Assembly: GCA_004154925.1 (NCBI GenBank)
Contig: QJNS01000236.1
Coordinates: forward strand, 3,528 to 67,527
DNA: 64,000 nt
DNA from: Monosporascus cannonballus
Taxonomy: Eukaryota; Ascomycota; Sordariomycetes; Xylariales
Direction of reading: 5' to 3'
A program made the translations under genes and the position numbers. How positions within the stretch are numbered: the first letter of the stretch is position 1; every line of letters begins with the position of its first letter. Under the pieces are notes generated by a model. The model saw only the letters and a program-made list of their open reading frames with translations. It was not told the origin of the DNA and did no database searches. Shown here piece by piece: positions 46,385-59,100 of this stretch.

Positions 46385-49300
46385 ATTCCCTTATTATCCC
46401 TCGAGTAATTTGTGTCGGTCGTGGACAAGCGTCAGGAAGCAGACCGGTCGCGCGAGTCTGAGAGTAGATTGCGGTTGGGTTGTCGGTTTTCGCGTCTTTG
46501 TAACCGCTTCAGTGATGGCCAAGGCGCGGAAAATCGATCAATCAATCATTCAATCAATCAATTACATGGGATAAAGAGAGCGGCTGGTAAAAAGGCTAAA
46601 CGATTGTCATGGGTGGATATCGGGGGCAGGGGAGTATAGCGAGAGTAGTCTGCCGGCGAAAGGGGTTCTGCCGAGTGACTCTCTTTATCCTCCTCTGTAG
46701 TGTAGAACGGTGGTGATGATGGAGTAGTCAGTAGTGAGTATAGGGGTAACTGGAAGCCGCAAGTCGATAGATTATGATTACCGGTTTTTTTTTCGTCGGG
46801 TGTCGTATAAAGAAGAAAGAGACGGTCGAAGAAGAGGATGCTCAGGAGGGAGATGAACCAATGGATACCCGTTCGCAGAAAGGGCTCTGCCGTTTGTCAC
46901 GCAGTATCAAATGTCGTCAACTATAAAGGGAAAAAGTTGTGGAAGGGGATAATACCTAAAGAAAGCGTAGGGGTGGTCTAATTCTAGAAGCGACAGAGGG
47001 TCCGGCGTTTGGGGAAAGGAAAGGGTGCTGCTGCCCGGATTTGGTGGTGGTGGTGGTGGTGGAGGAAGTGGAAAGCGTCAAGTCATGGCTTGGAAAAGGT
47101 GCCAGGCCAGACCAAGCCGCAGGTGCAGGTTTGCAGGTGCCCAGGGAGGAGGAACAAGGGGGGTAGGGGGGTGGGTTGAATGGGGTTCAGGTGGGTTCCA
47201 ATGGTTGTCTTGGCCCTTCCTTGAAAGTGGCCCTTGGCTTCTCTGAGGTAGGTACTTCGTACATCCTGTCAATCCGGGGTGTGATACGGACTATCGGGTA
47301 AGCCATCATTGAGTGATACGAATAATCGAATAATGACACGTCCAATACGGTGATTACTTAAGATATTGTGGGCTTTATACGATGAATAAAAAATTACAAT
47401 ACGGGCTGGAAGCCAATCATGTGACCATCTACTTCGTGGTCGTTGTGCCGATACTGTATGTACTGTTTATTGTTCTGCTACAGAGTACGGTAGCCTCATG
47501 GCATATCAACTACACTAGGTACCAGAACCATGTCTACGAAGGAGGTACTGATGATCGCCTTTAACCCTTTTCCTCGGCCAGCTGTAGTAATGTGCAAATT
47601 CCTTGATTCCGATACACTTCGAGCCGTATCATGTTCACCACTGCCGTCATGCTCTGTATCACCAACCACATCTATTTTCTTTTCTGGGGGCTTGGATGGC
47701 ATCATCGCACATAACGCACAGCACGAAAAGTCGACTAAGCCGGGCGGGTTGTATAAATCCGTCCCATATCGCGCCCTAGATCCTCCTTGGCAGACGGTTG
47801 GGGCGGCCAACCATCGGAATGGCCTTGAACTTTACGGAGATTTCGTTTACCATTCGCGATTGGCAGACGGAGCACAGAAATTCCAAACACGGCATGACAC
47901 CTCCATGCACAGCCCGGCTCTACGCATTCCTGACCTGCGACATCTTTTGTTTTGGGCGCGTGTTGTCGCATATCATCCCATCTATAGCCGCCCAGGGTTT
48001 AGGAAGTAATCTCGGCCCGTCCTGGAGCGGCAACTCATCTCTGATACTGCATACCGTACAGATTCTTCACATTATTACGCGTCTGCACTGCCACCGTCGC
48101 CCACCTGCGGGAATATCCTCCCATCTACATTTTTGACAAGACCGCGCGCCAAATGCGAAGACCTTGGAGAGTCTTGGGCTGGCCGTCCAAGGAATTAAAT
48201 ATCCACTGCAGGCACCGACATTTCTCTGTTGATAATTCGCTTGTGATGGCTTGGTCGAATACCGAGACTTTCGCACGCTCGCTAATCTCTCGTATTAAAA
48301 GGTGACAGGGACGTTACTAAGCCTATCTGGCTGGCACTACCAGTATCCGGTCAAGAACAGGAAGCGTAAGCCAAGCACCTTGTCACACAGCAAAATGGCC
48401 TACATTGTCTTGTGCTTGTAGTCCCGAAGCCTCCCAGTTATCTTCGTTGTTGACTGATCTCGAGGTCAAAAACGAAGCTGAAGCTATCGGGGCTCCGTAA
48501 TTTCGACAGATTTCAATTTACATTGGGCCCCAAGACGAAGTTTGATGGCACACCATGGTAAGGAAGAGCCGATCCAGACTAAGCAATGTCGCTCATATTA
48601 TGATGTGAGCTCCACACGGGAAACGGCACCATTTTCAAGGCCCGAAGATTACAGATTAAAGGTATGGGGCCGCGTAATGATTGATGCAAGGTACCATTCG
48701 CGCCATCGTGGCTGTGCCTCCATGCCCTATAATATTAAAAGCATGGCATAGTATCTCTACCTTCTCCGTCGAGCTGTTCTCGAAAACGCCGGCCTGACTA
48801 ATCTTATCAGCGTTCATACGAACTAATATTACCTACTTGGATGTTGATGTTCGGATCCTCTGATCTTCGTGAATTCGAGGCGCTCTAAACCTACAGCGAA
48901 ACACGTCGCTAACTCCCAGTCATGCAACCAAACTCAGATGCAATCCCGAAGAGATATGCGGCCCCCAACATTCCATAACGTGATCAACGCACCAGCTGTT
49001 AGCCGCGCCTGGATGTCAGCGGCTTGCGTGTGCAAGCCGTAGTTGGCCGTGACGAGAAGCAATATGGGTAGTACATCAGAGTCATACATAGGCACAGTGG
49101 GCGATACTTCAAAGTAGACGGGTGATATCATTTCTGGACGCCTCTCTGATTCTCCAGACCATCCCGAGACCCGAAATTCTAGCGTTGGTCGTGTTCTCAA
49201 AATCTACAACGCTACCCACAATGTATCTATCTCCCAAACGCCCCTTGCGGCTAAAGGCCGCGCAACCGGCGTGGTTGTCGACGGCATCATGTGTGGTATA

Positions 49301-50625
49301 TATTATAAGACATCTCCTAGCTTGCAGTGGACAGCTTAGCTTTCCCACCCAACAGTCCGATCCCGCCTTCCGTAGAACCAAGGACACCTAGAGTTTCTCT
49401 CGAGCGGGCCGTCCACTTCTCAGCACATTCGTACGAGGTCTCCGCTCCCGGCGCAGTGCTGTTCTGTTAAGTTAGGCAGCTCATGCTCTACGACAAATGA
49501 CCGAAGCTGGCGCCGTCTACGCAATGCAGGACAATCAAGACTCGCTTACTCTCTGGCAGCCCTGTAGACCGTGCCCTGGACCACCGGCGGGTCGGGACAG
49601 TACCTTAACGACGGGCCGAACCTGATATACGGGGGCTGCAGTAAGAGCCCACCCCCCGTGAGGGGTCAGTCCCCCGTGGCGGGGGGGACGTACCTGTTGC
49701 GGCGCTGCGCGTTCCGCGCCCGGTCGCGGGGTTCCCGCCCCCTGGACACAGCCGCACGTCCGGATTCTGTGCCATCGCAGCGAGCGCCATGCCGAGGAGG
49801 CCGAATACGAAGTGGAGGGAGGGCGAGGCCGCGGACGACACTTATCCGGACCGGTCGAGGTGATTTGCGGATGGGAGGGACTCCTTGAATAGAGGTGGAA
49901 ACGGCATCAGCTTTCACGGCTCGCTGGATTCAGTGTGTAGAGAGAAGGGCTTCCAGCTATCTAATCTATAATTGCGTGACGAGCGGTGAATACTCTCGAA
50001 GTACCTGTACTACATATGCCCTTTCGCTCTCAGCCTTAGCTCTCCTCGTCAGGTCATAGTTCAATCATTAAGCAGATGCTAGAAACGGAGGTCTCCTAAG
50101 TAAGGCATGTAGCCAGGACTGCATAAACGGCCCAACGTTGACTATCCCTTCTTCCCTTTTGGCTGGTGTGAAGTCGGGTATCGGCAGATTGAGGCGATGA
50201 GTAACAATCAAGCTACCCAGTTTGGTCCGCCGATACGTACGTATTCGGCCTCAAAACACGGTGTTGATGACGCCAGTGAGCCTCGCTCACCCCACAGGAG
50301 AGGCCCTTACGTGAGCCGCTTCAGCAAGGGATGATATAGGTACATGAATCTACCGCAACGTCATTACATCCATAACCACACACCCAATATGCGTAAATCT
50401 ATTTCATGCGCTATACCATCATCTAAATGTTTGGTATCCAAACCTCAGTACCCCTTTAGACACGCAAACACTATCATTAAAGCTCGCTTCCGACGCCATG
50501 CAGTACGTGCAAACCATTCATCATTTCCTAAACAGTCCTCGCTCCCCCATCGGAACCCGCCATCTAATCCGCATCCGCATCCCATCCCTAAGTAGCATAG
50601 ATTCCACCCCAGGCTACCAGTCTCC
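46385..50625. other. long gene-poor spacer
   Basis: About 4.2 kb between the Flc gene start and the 3' end of the DUF3433 gene. A (GGT)n run lies at 47042-47063 in a G-rich stretch to about 47240. Short frames at about 48930-49390 on the minus strand have protein-like runs but no start, stop or domain I can defend. No gene is called. Confidence 0.4.
47042..47063. repeat. (GGT)n microsatellite
   Basis: About seven GGT triplets opening a G-rich region upstream of the Flc gene. Confidence 0.75.
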
Positions 50626-53160
50626 TTAGAAAAGCTGCCACTCCGTCAGCCATGGCTTGTTGCCCTTGGAGTAGTCGATGCCGTGCTTGTAGTCGCCCGT
50701 GAGCTCCTCCTGGTCGACGCCGCAGTGGGTCTGGCCGTCGCGGCCGTCGAACCAGCCGAGGCCGTACGTCTTGCCGAGGGCCTCGAGGCGCGCCACCATC
50801 TGCCCGCTCGTGAACTTGGCGGTGCCGACGAAGTCCCAGAGCATCTTGCTCTGGTGCACGAAGGCGAGCACGCTGGCGATGGTGTTGGGCTGGCGCGGCA
50901 GGAACGGGTGGCGCCGGCGCGCGAACACCGTCGTCGCCACCGCGCCCATGTACAGGAGGATGAAGACCGTGATGGCCAGCGACACCACGAACGACTTGAC
51001 CGTCTCCTGGCCCGACAGCCCCACGTCGAACAGCCCGCTATCAGCGCCCACGGCCGCGGCCCCCTTCTCGATGGCCCTGAGGAACGCGCCGCCCTCGACC
51101 GACGACAGGCTCGTCACGAAGATCGTGAGGCCCTCGGCCATGAAGGAACCCCAGGAGACGAGGAACACCATCCAGTGCCGATTGAGCAGAGCGCGGAGCG
51201 CCACGACGACGAACGGCATCGCCGTGTAGTCGAGCGTGAGAGTCTTTGCCGGCGCGTGGCGCTTCGACAGGATGTAGTACGGCTCCATCATGCGGATAGC
51301 GGTGTCGATACTGCCCCAGGTCATCTTGATGCAGACGGCGAGCGCCGTGATGACCCAGGGGGCCTTCTCCGTCAGCACGCTGGCCCCCGTGAATAGGAAG
51401 ACCGGGATGAAGGCCAGGAACAACAGTATCACGATGATGAAGGGAATGTAACCTTCCTTCCGCATCATAAGCGGGTGCGGGTTCTCGGGCAGGTAGGCGT
51501 CTTTATACCTGTCGCTCTCCTGAGCTGTCACCGGCATGGACTCATCCGGCGCCAGGGACGAGTTCCGGAGCACATAGCGGCGATACTTCAGCTTGTGGTG
51601 GATGTCCTTCGGAGTGGCCACGTCCATGTCCTTGAAATCCATCATGATGTGGCTAACCACGGCCATCGATGCCAGTCCGGCGATGCCTTTCACATCTGCC
51701 AGTAGGCCCGTCCGCCGCGTGTTGAGCTGGTATAATAGGAAGCAGCCCAGGATGGCAGTTATGAACAGCACCACGGTCAATGCCCGAGATATGGCCTGGT
51801 TGATCGTTATTGTCATTTCTACATCGGGGTCCTGGGTCCTCGCTTGTCGATCGGGATTCAGCTTGAAGACCGCTGCACCAAGGGTAGGGACAACAGAAAT
51901 GGCTAGGAGCGTGGTCACGGATGAGAGTGCCACCGCGTAGTGTTTCCGTTGCAGAGCTCTGAACGGTCTCGTGAAGTTGAATTGTGTAATGTAATCGACG
52001 TTGATCGATTCGGCCGCCAACGCTCCCCTCTCTTTGGATAGTTGGTAGAATGCCTCGAGGCGCTTCACTTCCAAATCCGTATTCTGCCACAGCACGCCAA
52101 ATGTGACAGTAATTATAGTGGGCACAAATCTCAGCACGAAGTAGTAAAACGGATCGACCCCGACGGCCGACTTAAACCTCAGGAGGGGTTCCCGCGTGGA
52201 CATTTGGTATAAGACTTCCTGGCAGATGGCCAAGGAGATGGAGAGGATAATCAGAAACGTAAGGTAAGGCCACCGCATCCAAAAAGGCTTCCAGTTCGGC
52301 TGCGGATAAAAGATTTGTTCTTTCGTCGCCTGCTGCGGTATCGTAGGGTAACGCCCTAGCTGATTGTGCTTGGTGTTGAGGGGGAATGGCCCTACAATGG
52401 AACTTATGTCGACACCGGAGGGTCTCTCTTCCATAACGACCTTAATGACTTCGCCTCTCCTGTTAGCCTCTTCTTGGCCGAGGCTCATCAAGCTCGATCT
52501 GGGGTTCACAGTCGGCGTCCATCTCATTGATAAGGATCGGGAAAAGCTTCGCCTGACATTCGGGGTGGTAGCAAGCAATTCTTCTTCTTTGATGGCCAAC
52601 TCCGGGGTTTCGCCCTTACCCAAACCCCGGGTCATAGTACCGCTTGCCTCCTGGGCTTGGTCGCTGTTCATGAAGCTTATCGGTGGGCCAGAAAAGGATG
52701 TCACGTCGAATACTGGCTCCCCCGCATCCCTGGTCGGTACGGCGTCACATGGAGCAGACTCCCCAGGCGGTGCCGCGGATCTGAGCAGCGACATATCGAT
52801 ACTATCATCCTCATGTATCGTCTCATGCATCCTTGCCCGAAAAGTCTTCAAAATACTATTAGGCCTGGAGCCTCCAGAGGGCGCCACCGGCGAGTACCCC
52901 GCCCCGGATGGGCTCCTCCTGAACGGGGCTGACCATGATGCTGTCGACGATGATCCACCAGGATATGTGTGCTCGCTCTCCAATACCCCAGGATCGCCAG
53001 GCGGGAATCCATAGGACGACTGAAGCGACACAAGGGACTCGCGACCTCTGATTCCAGAAGGCGAATCAGCGTAGGGGCTGTCCGAGAGGTCAGAAACCTT
53101 GTGCTGCAGATAATGCTGGGCCGACAGCGGGGTACTGGAGGGATAATTGTTGAACGCCAT
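50626..53160 (-). CDS. DUF3433 multi-pass membrane protein
   Basis: One 844-aa frame without introns. Residues 1-290 are a polar, Ser/Pro-rich cytoplasmic region. Then come paired hydrophobic blocks, each starting with a segment such as WPYLTFLIILSISLAICQEV and GYIPFIIVILLFLAFIPVFL, and later YAVALSSVTTLLAISVVPTL, ALTVVLFITAILGCFLLYQL, WMVFLVSWGSFMAEGLTIFV and FVVSLAITVFILLYMGAVAT. The two halves share a PFYYFVLRFVPTI / MEPYYILSKRHAP pattern, suggesting the internal duplication typical of DUF3433 proteins. The function of this fungal family is not established. About eight to ten membrane spans; the C-terminus is cytoplasmic or lumenal, not resolved. Confidence 0.85.
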   Translation of the reverse strand: MAFNNYPSSTPLSAQHYLQHKVSDLSDSPYADSPSGIRGRESLVSLQSSYGFPPGDPGVLESEHTYPGGSSSTASWSAPFRRSPSGAGYSPVAPSGGSRPNSILKTFRARMHETIHEDDSIDMSLLRSAAPPGESAPCDAVPTRDAGEPVFDVTSFSGPPISFMNSDQAQEASGTMTRGLGKGETPELAIKEEELLATTPNVRRSFSRSLSMRWTPTVNPRSSLMSLGQEEANRRGEVIKVVMEERPSGVDISSIVGPFPLNTKHNQLGRYPTIPQQATKEQIFYPQPNWKPFWMRWPYLTFLIILSISLAICQEVLYQMSTREPLLRFKSAVGVDPFYYFVLRFVPTIITVTFGVLWQNTDLEVKRLEAFYQLSKERGALAAESINVDYITQFNFTRPFRALQRKHYAVALSSVTTLLAISVVPTLGAAVFKLNPDRQARTQDPDVEMTITINQAISRALTVVLFITAILGCFLLYQLNTRRTGLLADVKGIAGLASMAVVSHIMMDFKDMDVATPKDIHHKLKYRRYVLRNSSLAPDESMPVTAQESDRYKDAYLPENPHPLMMRKEGYIPFIIVILLFLAFIPVFLFTGASVLTEKAPWVITALAVCIKMTWGSIDTAIRMMEPYYILSKRHAPAKTLTLDYTAMPFVVVALRALLNRHWMVFLVSWGSFMAEGLTIFVTSLSSVEGGAFLRAIEKGAAAVGADSGLFDVGLSGQETVKSFVVSLAITVFILLYMGAVATTVFARRRHPFLPRQPNTIASVLAFVHQSKMLWDFVGTAKFTSGQMVARLEALGKTYGLGWFDGRDGQTHCGVDQEELTGDYKHGIDYSKGNKPWLTEWQLF

Positions 53161-55306
53161 CGCTTATCACCGTCACATTATGTCGTACTTCGGGAAAATA
53201 AGAGGAAAAGAAGAGAGGCGCTTCGGAGCGGGAAAGGCTCGGATTCGTTGGAATGAGAGCCCGGACGACGATGATACGAAATGAAATCCGTCTGGCGGAA
53301 CTCGAGGATGTCGTGATTCGCCAGGTTAGGTCATCATGCTGCCAAAACCAGGTGTCGCACTCGCCGGCGCTCCTAGCGCGACAAGCCTGACAACTTATCC
53401 GATCAAGTTTTCCTGTCTGCCTTCCTGTCTTTGTTGCGCGATTCACGGGAAATCAGGCAGGTTTGTCAATACAGAAGATGTGACGAAGAGCGAGCGAGGC
53501 GTCCGCGAATTTCAAGGTAGGACTTTGTACCTCCCTTAAAACGAGGAGTGGATTCCGAGATGTGATGTAATGAAGGATAGAGATGATTCAATTCACACTA
53601 GCTAAACATCAACACCCGCATATTCTCCATATACACATCAAGAAAGAGAGGGAAAAGAAACGAGCGACAAGAAGACACGAGTCGCCCGTCGTGAATCCCC
53701 CAGAATGACCAAACCTGCAGCCACAAGAATAAGCCCCCAACACGGCTGCCGCCTGACGAGCTGAGAAACCGGGATGCAAGCATGACAGGTGAAGAAGGCC
53801 CAGGCCAGTGCTGACAGGGGTGGCTCTGCCAGTGTTTCTGCGCCGTGCAAACTCCAGATTACAATCCACCCAAACCCTTGTTTTATTATATGCGGGTCCT
53901 GTGACCTTTTGAGATCTGTATCTAGCAGATTTTGTATCTCCTTACCTGGATTCCTAGGAAATCACTTAGTATATCAGTAAACTAATACAAGAGAGAATTG
54001 GTGATAGTTAGCCGATGGGCTCCATATATACCGGGCTCCACATGCAACAAAACAAGGTAGACTGCAGGTATCTTACCTAGTAGGCACTCGACCATGTAGG
54101 TAGAAGACTCCACCGAAATTACCCCCCTATCCGGGGCTGGCAACTGGGTTTCGGAGTCTTGAACCTGGCTTCCTGGCTCAGCGCTTCTTGACGCCTGCAG
54201 CCCAATAGTTCACACAGCTGAAGAGTTGCGGCTGTGTTATCCACTTCCACATGCATTAACACTTACCAATCGACTGTTCGTGTAGCCTTCGTGACTGAAA
54301 CGCACCAGCGAAAAGGCGGGCATTCTACCTCATTGCCTGGGACTGCTAACGTTAGAGGTACTGGAGAACATAGCTATAACGATGCTAAATAATTCAAGTG
54401 GTTTTTTTTTTAACTTAATGCGATACATCGTTACATCGGGTCTCTTTTAAAACTCCATAAGGCCCAAGTGCTTACGGTGGCCTCCGTTACCTGCATAGCA
54501 TATCGAAGCCCAGTATAATGCGAATTACCGTATTATCCGCTTATGTGGATTTACTGACGACGTCTTATTAGTATATATTCTCGTTGGTATATCTATTATC
54601 GATATTGCGAGTCAGGCGAATTGACTGATATAGCTAGGACCATTCTCTCATATCTTGGTATTTACGTCCTCTAATTTCCATCAATTGTATTCCTGCCCCT
54701 TTTCGTGAGGATGACCTCCGCGCACTATCGACCTACTGTTCCGGGCGTGAGGTTAAAGCAACTTCGGAGATAGCCAATCATTCAATACGATACCGTCCCC
54801 ATGCATTTCCGATTGTGATGTGCATGGCCCTATCATATATCGTGTTACTCCGGAACGTGGCACAGATGCGGCATGACCGCCTTGGTTCGTCTTTAAAGAG
54901 ATGAACCTGCGGTTTCCCGCCTGGTGAACCTGATGCACCGATCTCTGCAGGCCCATTCGATGCTACCCAAGATGTTCGTCGTGCGTGGTACATGTCCTCT
55001 TTTGAAAAAACCAATTTTCCGATGGTTCATGTGCTGGCAAGTGCCCGTCTCACGAGGGAGCCTGGGACGAGAATATTCGGCAGCATCGAGCTCCCCTGCA
55101 GTCAGACGTCTCAACATTTTGGCGCATTAGCAGCTGTGTAATGCTACCACCCCACCATAAATCACCGTCTTCTCCCGTGCCATGCAGCCATGGGCTGCGA
55201 CGCTTGGGATTTTTGGCTTTAGCCAGGAGTTGCCACGTCTACTTTGCGCAGCCGACGGCCCCTTGCCTATAATTCTTGCCAGTAGCCTACGCAAAGGTCG
55301 CCTATC
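53161..55306. other. intergenic spacer, divergent promoters
   Basis: Shared upstream region of the DUF3433 gene (-) and the Ras-like gene (+). The part from about 54380 to 54670 is AT-rich with a T9 run. No coding exon recognised. Confidence 0.45.
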
Positions 55307-56156
55307 ATGCGCGGCTCTATTGTATGGACCGAGGAGGAAGCTAGATATCTCAGAGCTCTCCTATCGTGGAGGCCCGGCAAGACTGAGGTCGAGATGCAAC
55401 CAGCACCAGAGATAAAGACGCCTGTGGGGGAGTTCAGAATTCTCGTCTTAGGTGCCAAGAGGTGCGGCAAAACGTCGATACTTACACGGGTAAATACACA
55501 CGAACCCCTATGTGCTTCTTTCATGTAATGACCATTGACAGTTCGCCGAGGACACGCTCTCAGGGGAAGACGAATATCCGAGTCCCAAGTACGAACGGGG
55601 ATGTCGACGCATTATTCAAATCGATGATCAAGCTTACATGATTGACGCTCTTGAGCTACAGTCCGAGCATCTCTCAAATGATATATATCTCCGCCAGGCA
55701 GTCAGTATAACCGACGCGGCTGTTCTGATATATGATGTCACAGTCCGGGAGTCTTTCGACATCATGTCAGCCGTCGCCGACGTCATCCGTGACTCGTTGG
55801 GGATGCGCGAGTATAGCCTCGTCCTCGTCGGAAACAAGTCTGATTGCTGCGACGATGAGCGACAGGTGTCCTGGGCCGAGGGCCACAGGCTCGCGACGAG
55901 CTTCAGGATTCGTTGCTCTTTCATCGAGACCTCGGCGAAAAAGGGCGACAACGTCAACAGGGTCTTCCCTCAGCTGGGGAGGGACGTCCTCAGGCTTAGA
56001 TGGCTCATGCAGCAGCGCAGGGAGCAGCCAGAAAGGGTCGCTGCAGCTGACCAGACCGTCAATCGCCTACCGGTGAAGCGACCGCCTCGGTGGAAGACGT
56101 GGACGCGGCCGTGGTTTCACAGAAGATCGGTTGGGAGGAAGACTTCTGTCGCTTGA
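55307..56156 (+). CDS. Ras-like small GTPase with degenerate switch regions
   Basis: Two exons, 55307-55489 and 55542-56156, with a 52-nt intron (GTAAAT..CAG) that joins ILTR to FAEDTL, giving 265 aa. G1 is intact (GAKRCGKTS), as are G4 (VGNKSD) and G5 (ETSAKKG). Switch I lacks the usual Thr (EDEYPSPKYERG), and the DxxGQ motif is replaced by DALELQSE, so the switch II Gly is missing. There is a roughly 43-residue N-terminal extension and a basic C-terminal tail (PPRWKTWTRPWFHRRS) that ends in TSVA without a CAAX box, so no prenylation is expected. Such proteins often bind GTP but hydrolyse it poorly. The partner and pathway are unknown. Confidence 0.85.
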
Positions 56157-59100
56157 GCTGGGCGGGTGTTCTTTCCTTCCCTCCTTCTAAATCATAATGC
56201 TGCAGTTCTAATAAACTTTCGCCCTTTGCTCTTCTTTCCCTAAGGCATGGTCCTACCCTCAAGCTATATCGAACGGCCACATTGTCCTATAATGCCCAGC
56301 CATGAACTAAATATGTCAAAGCAAAGTCTATTGGACGAAGAGCGTGGTATTCATTTTCATACCAAACCAATCTGGTCTCATAGGAGCGGTAAGTATCGAC
56401 TCATGCGGCATCGTAGCAATTGATCCACGGTGCTTTAACGTCAGGGGTACCAGCATAAGCTTTTCGCCTTCCTCCAAACCTGTTAAACTCCCGTCAGCAA
56501 CCCCAGCCTGTCTTCCCATTACAACCAGTCATAGAATACAGCGTGACTTATTATCAAACGCTTCGCGGGCGTTGTCGTGCGATGTAAGCAAGAGACAAAA
56601 CTCCCCAAGGCCACGGGATCCTTGCATAAAGACTCCCTTGGAGCGCGCCACGGCCTCAAAGCGATTGGACTGACCTGTCAAGCCTGCCGACTTACGTGAG
56701 CCACTTTAAACAATAGCCCACGGTGACCTCGTTCGCCATCTCCAAGTGACCATCATCTCCCCCATCCTAGCTAAATCTGGTAGAGTTCTAAGCAGAAGGG
56801 CGACTTGCTTGGAGGGCGAGATAGTCTTCGGTACAGCAATTCTGTGCTTAATACAGGCGCTAAATGTTGCTGGGATACAAACTTTATCCTCTTGACATCT
56901 TATGTTTAGTGGCCTTAGGAGGCTGGTAGAGCCTGTCCAAACGAATTTTCATTTAACATGTATCGGAAGTTGTCTCGTCGTCTTAGAATAGGTGATGGGT
57001 GATCGAATAGGGGCGCTTTTCAGCTATGATTGCGGATGTTTGAAGTAAGTTGGGATATCATGATCGGCCTAGAGGAGTACCAAGACAGCATATCTCTTTC
57101 CAAATAATACCGGAATTCGAATACATAGATCCTATTATCCTGTTCTGGTATGTCACCGCCCATCCTATATTTGCTGATAATCGTCGCATTTTCCATATTT
57201 GATGCGGCCATTACGTCTCGTGGGCATCTTCATACTGAACATGGGAACTGTTGTTCTCCCTCCCCTCTCTGGGTATAGGAGAATCATGAGTTTTTAGTTG
57301 AGTGGTTGCTTCACTTTTCGAAAACCAGACCCATTCCCCCAATAAAGTCAACAGTTCTGTTCGTGTGGTGAAATCCTCCCCTAGACTCAAAAATGCCATG
57401 CCTTTCTTCTTTTCAATATTTCCTCACGTCGTCTGTAGCATTTTTCTTTCTTTCTAGAACTACCTTACAATCACATTAAGAACCACTCCCTGTGGTTAAA
57501 CATCCCTCCCTATATTTCTCACGCCACTTTATTCCTTTCATCAACACCGTAGTTTTACTCCTACTAAATGGTTAACGATATCATGTCTGCCCATACGTAA
57601 CAAACAAGCTCTCTCCGCCGTCGGTATAAACAGGATACTGATATGGCCATCTCTTACTTGGCATCGACCTCCAAGGAATATGGCTGCCCAGAGAAGCTTC
57701 TGTCGACTGTTGAGGGCCCAGCCCAAAGTCCGATGGAACGGTAAGGCTCGCCCGCTCGACCAGCAAGCAAAGCAATCAGCGGAAGATGAAGCAGTGCAGT
57801 CCCTTGGAAGCGGCGCTGGGGGGAGACTGGCTGTAAACGATTTCTTACCATTAGCGCGGTTCCTTCTCGGAATTACACGGCCTATTGAGGTGCCCCTATA
57901 TGCCTCAAAGGCCATCCCCAGCGCGATCAAACTCGGAGGTAGCACGGCGCAGACTCCGAGCGGAATAGCAAGATGGTCTCTGCTGGAAAGCGATAAGTGA
58001 CAAAAGACACATTGTGTCACTAAAGAGCCTTCCTTGGTTCCTGATGAGGCGGCATGCGATGATGCGTGGAGTAGCCCTAAAAGCAACCCGATCCAGGAGC
58101 AAGAAGTCTCGATCATGGCTAAGAACCATTTTAGGGCCATCTTTTGCTCCGTATACCCGTATAGTCTGTGCCGGCAGCAAGGCCTCCTGACGGCCGCCTG
58201 GCCGTAGCTTGATAAGGCTATCCACCTACAAGGGATGAATGTCTCTTCGTTGGGGGAGATCCCAGCTTTGTCAGCTTTTGCGCGTCACTTTGCCATTGCG
58301 TGTGGCGCATCCTTGACAAAGTTCGCTGTTGGAGACACACGACAGCGCAGTGACATTGCACCTGGTAGCATCAAGAAGCCCAAGGAACTGGGGCGGGTCA
58401 CCCTCGAGTTCAAAGAACGACTGTGCAATGGCTCTGGGCGACACGACTTGGCCGCCAAGGATATGCGGGCTCTGGCTGGTTTTCGACAGCAGCCCGGACA
58501 AGAAAGGGGTAGCTTCCGATTATTCAGGTCTCCTCGAGCTGGCGAATATTCTTAATGGGGACGCGCCGACGTTTGCCGATTTGACTAACTAAGCCTCTTT
58601 TAGAAGTGCGTAGATATTCTGCTCAAGGTTACTTCGGAGACTGAAAACCGGGTTGGCGGCGGCCATAAGTGGTGGCAGTCAGTTGAATTGGCTCTTAGTG
58701 TGCTTCTCGAAGTGACTCGATCCATTGCCAGATGTCGCCAAGGAAATCGATAACTACCTTTCTAATAGCATACGAAGCATCTTTCGGCTCCTGTTAAAAT
58801 GACTGCATAAAGTAGGGAGCAAATAATAGGGGATCATCATAAAGTCGATGGAATACTGAGAAACGGGTAAAACACCCAACAACAAACTCAAGACCACCAC
58901 AAACTTGCCAGATAATACGGCAACCGCTTATCTCTTAGAGATAACGCAGCAACATGCCGTCGCAAATGTAGCTCCTGCAAAACATCAGCAGTATCATACT
59001 GCGCCGCCGTCCCCTATAATCTCCGAGTGCTCTTCTCTCCGGAGCTACGCAACGCCTCCTGTGGCGACTTTGCGAAGTTCATCGATAAGAAGTCGGGGAG

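Noticed and set aside
48930..49390. Possible relic gene on the minus strand
   Set aside because: Two adjacent frames have hydrophobic, protein-like runs, but I cannot join them or match them to a family.
57541..58140. 199-codon minus-strand frame in the spacer
   Set aside because: No recognisable domain, and similar-length frames occur on both strands over the same stretch. The codon pattern does not resemble the real genes nearby.
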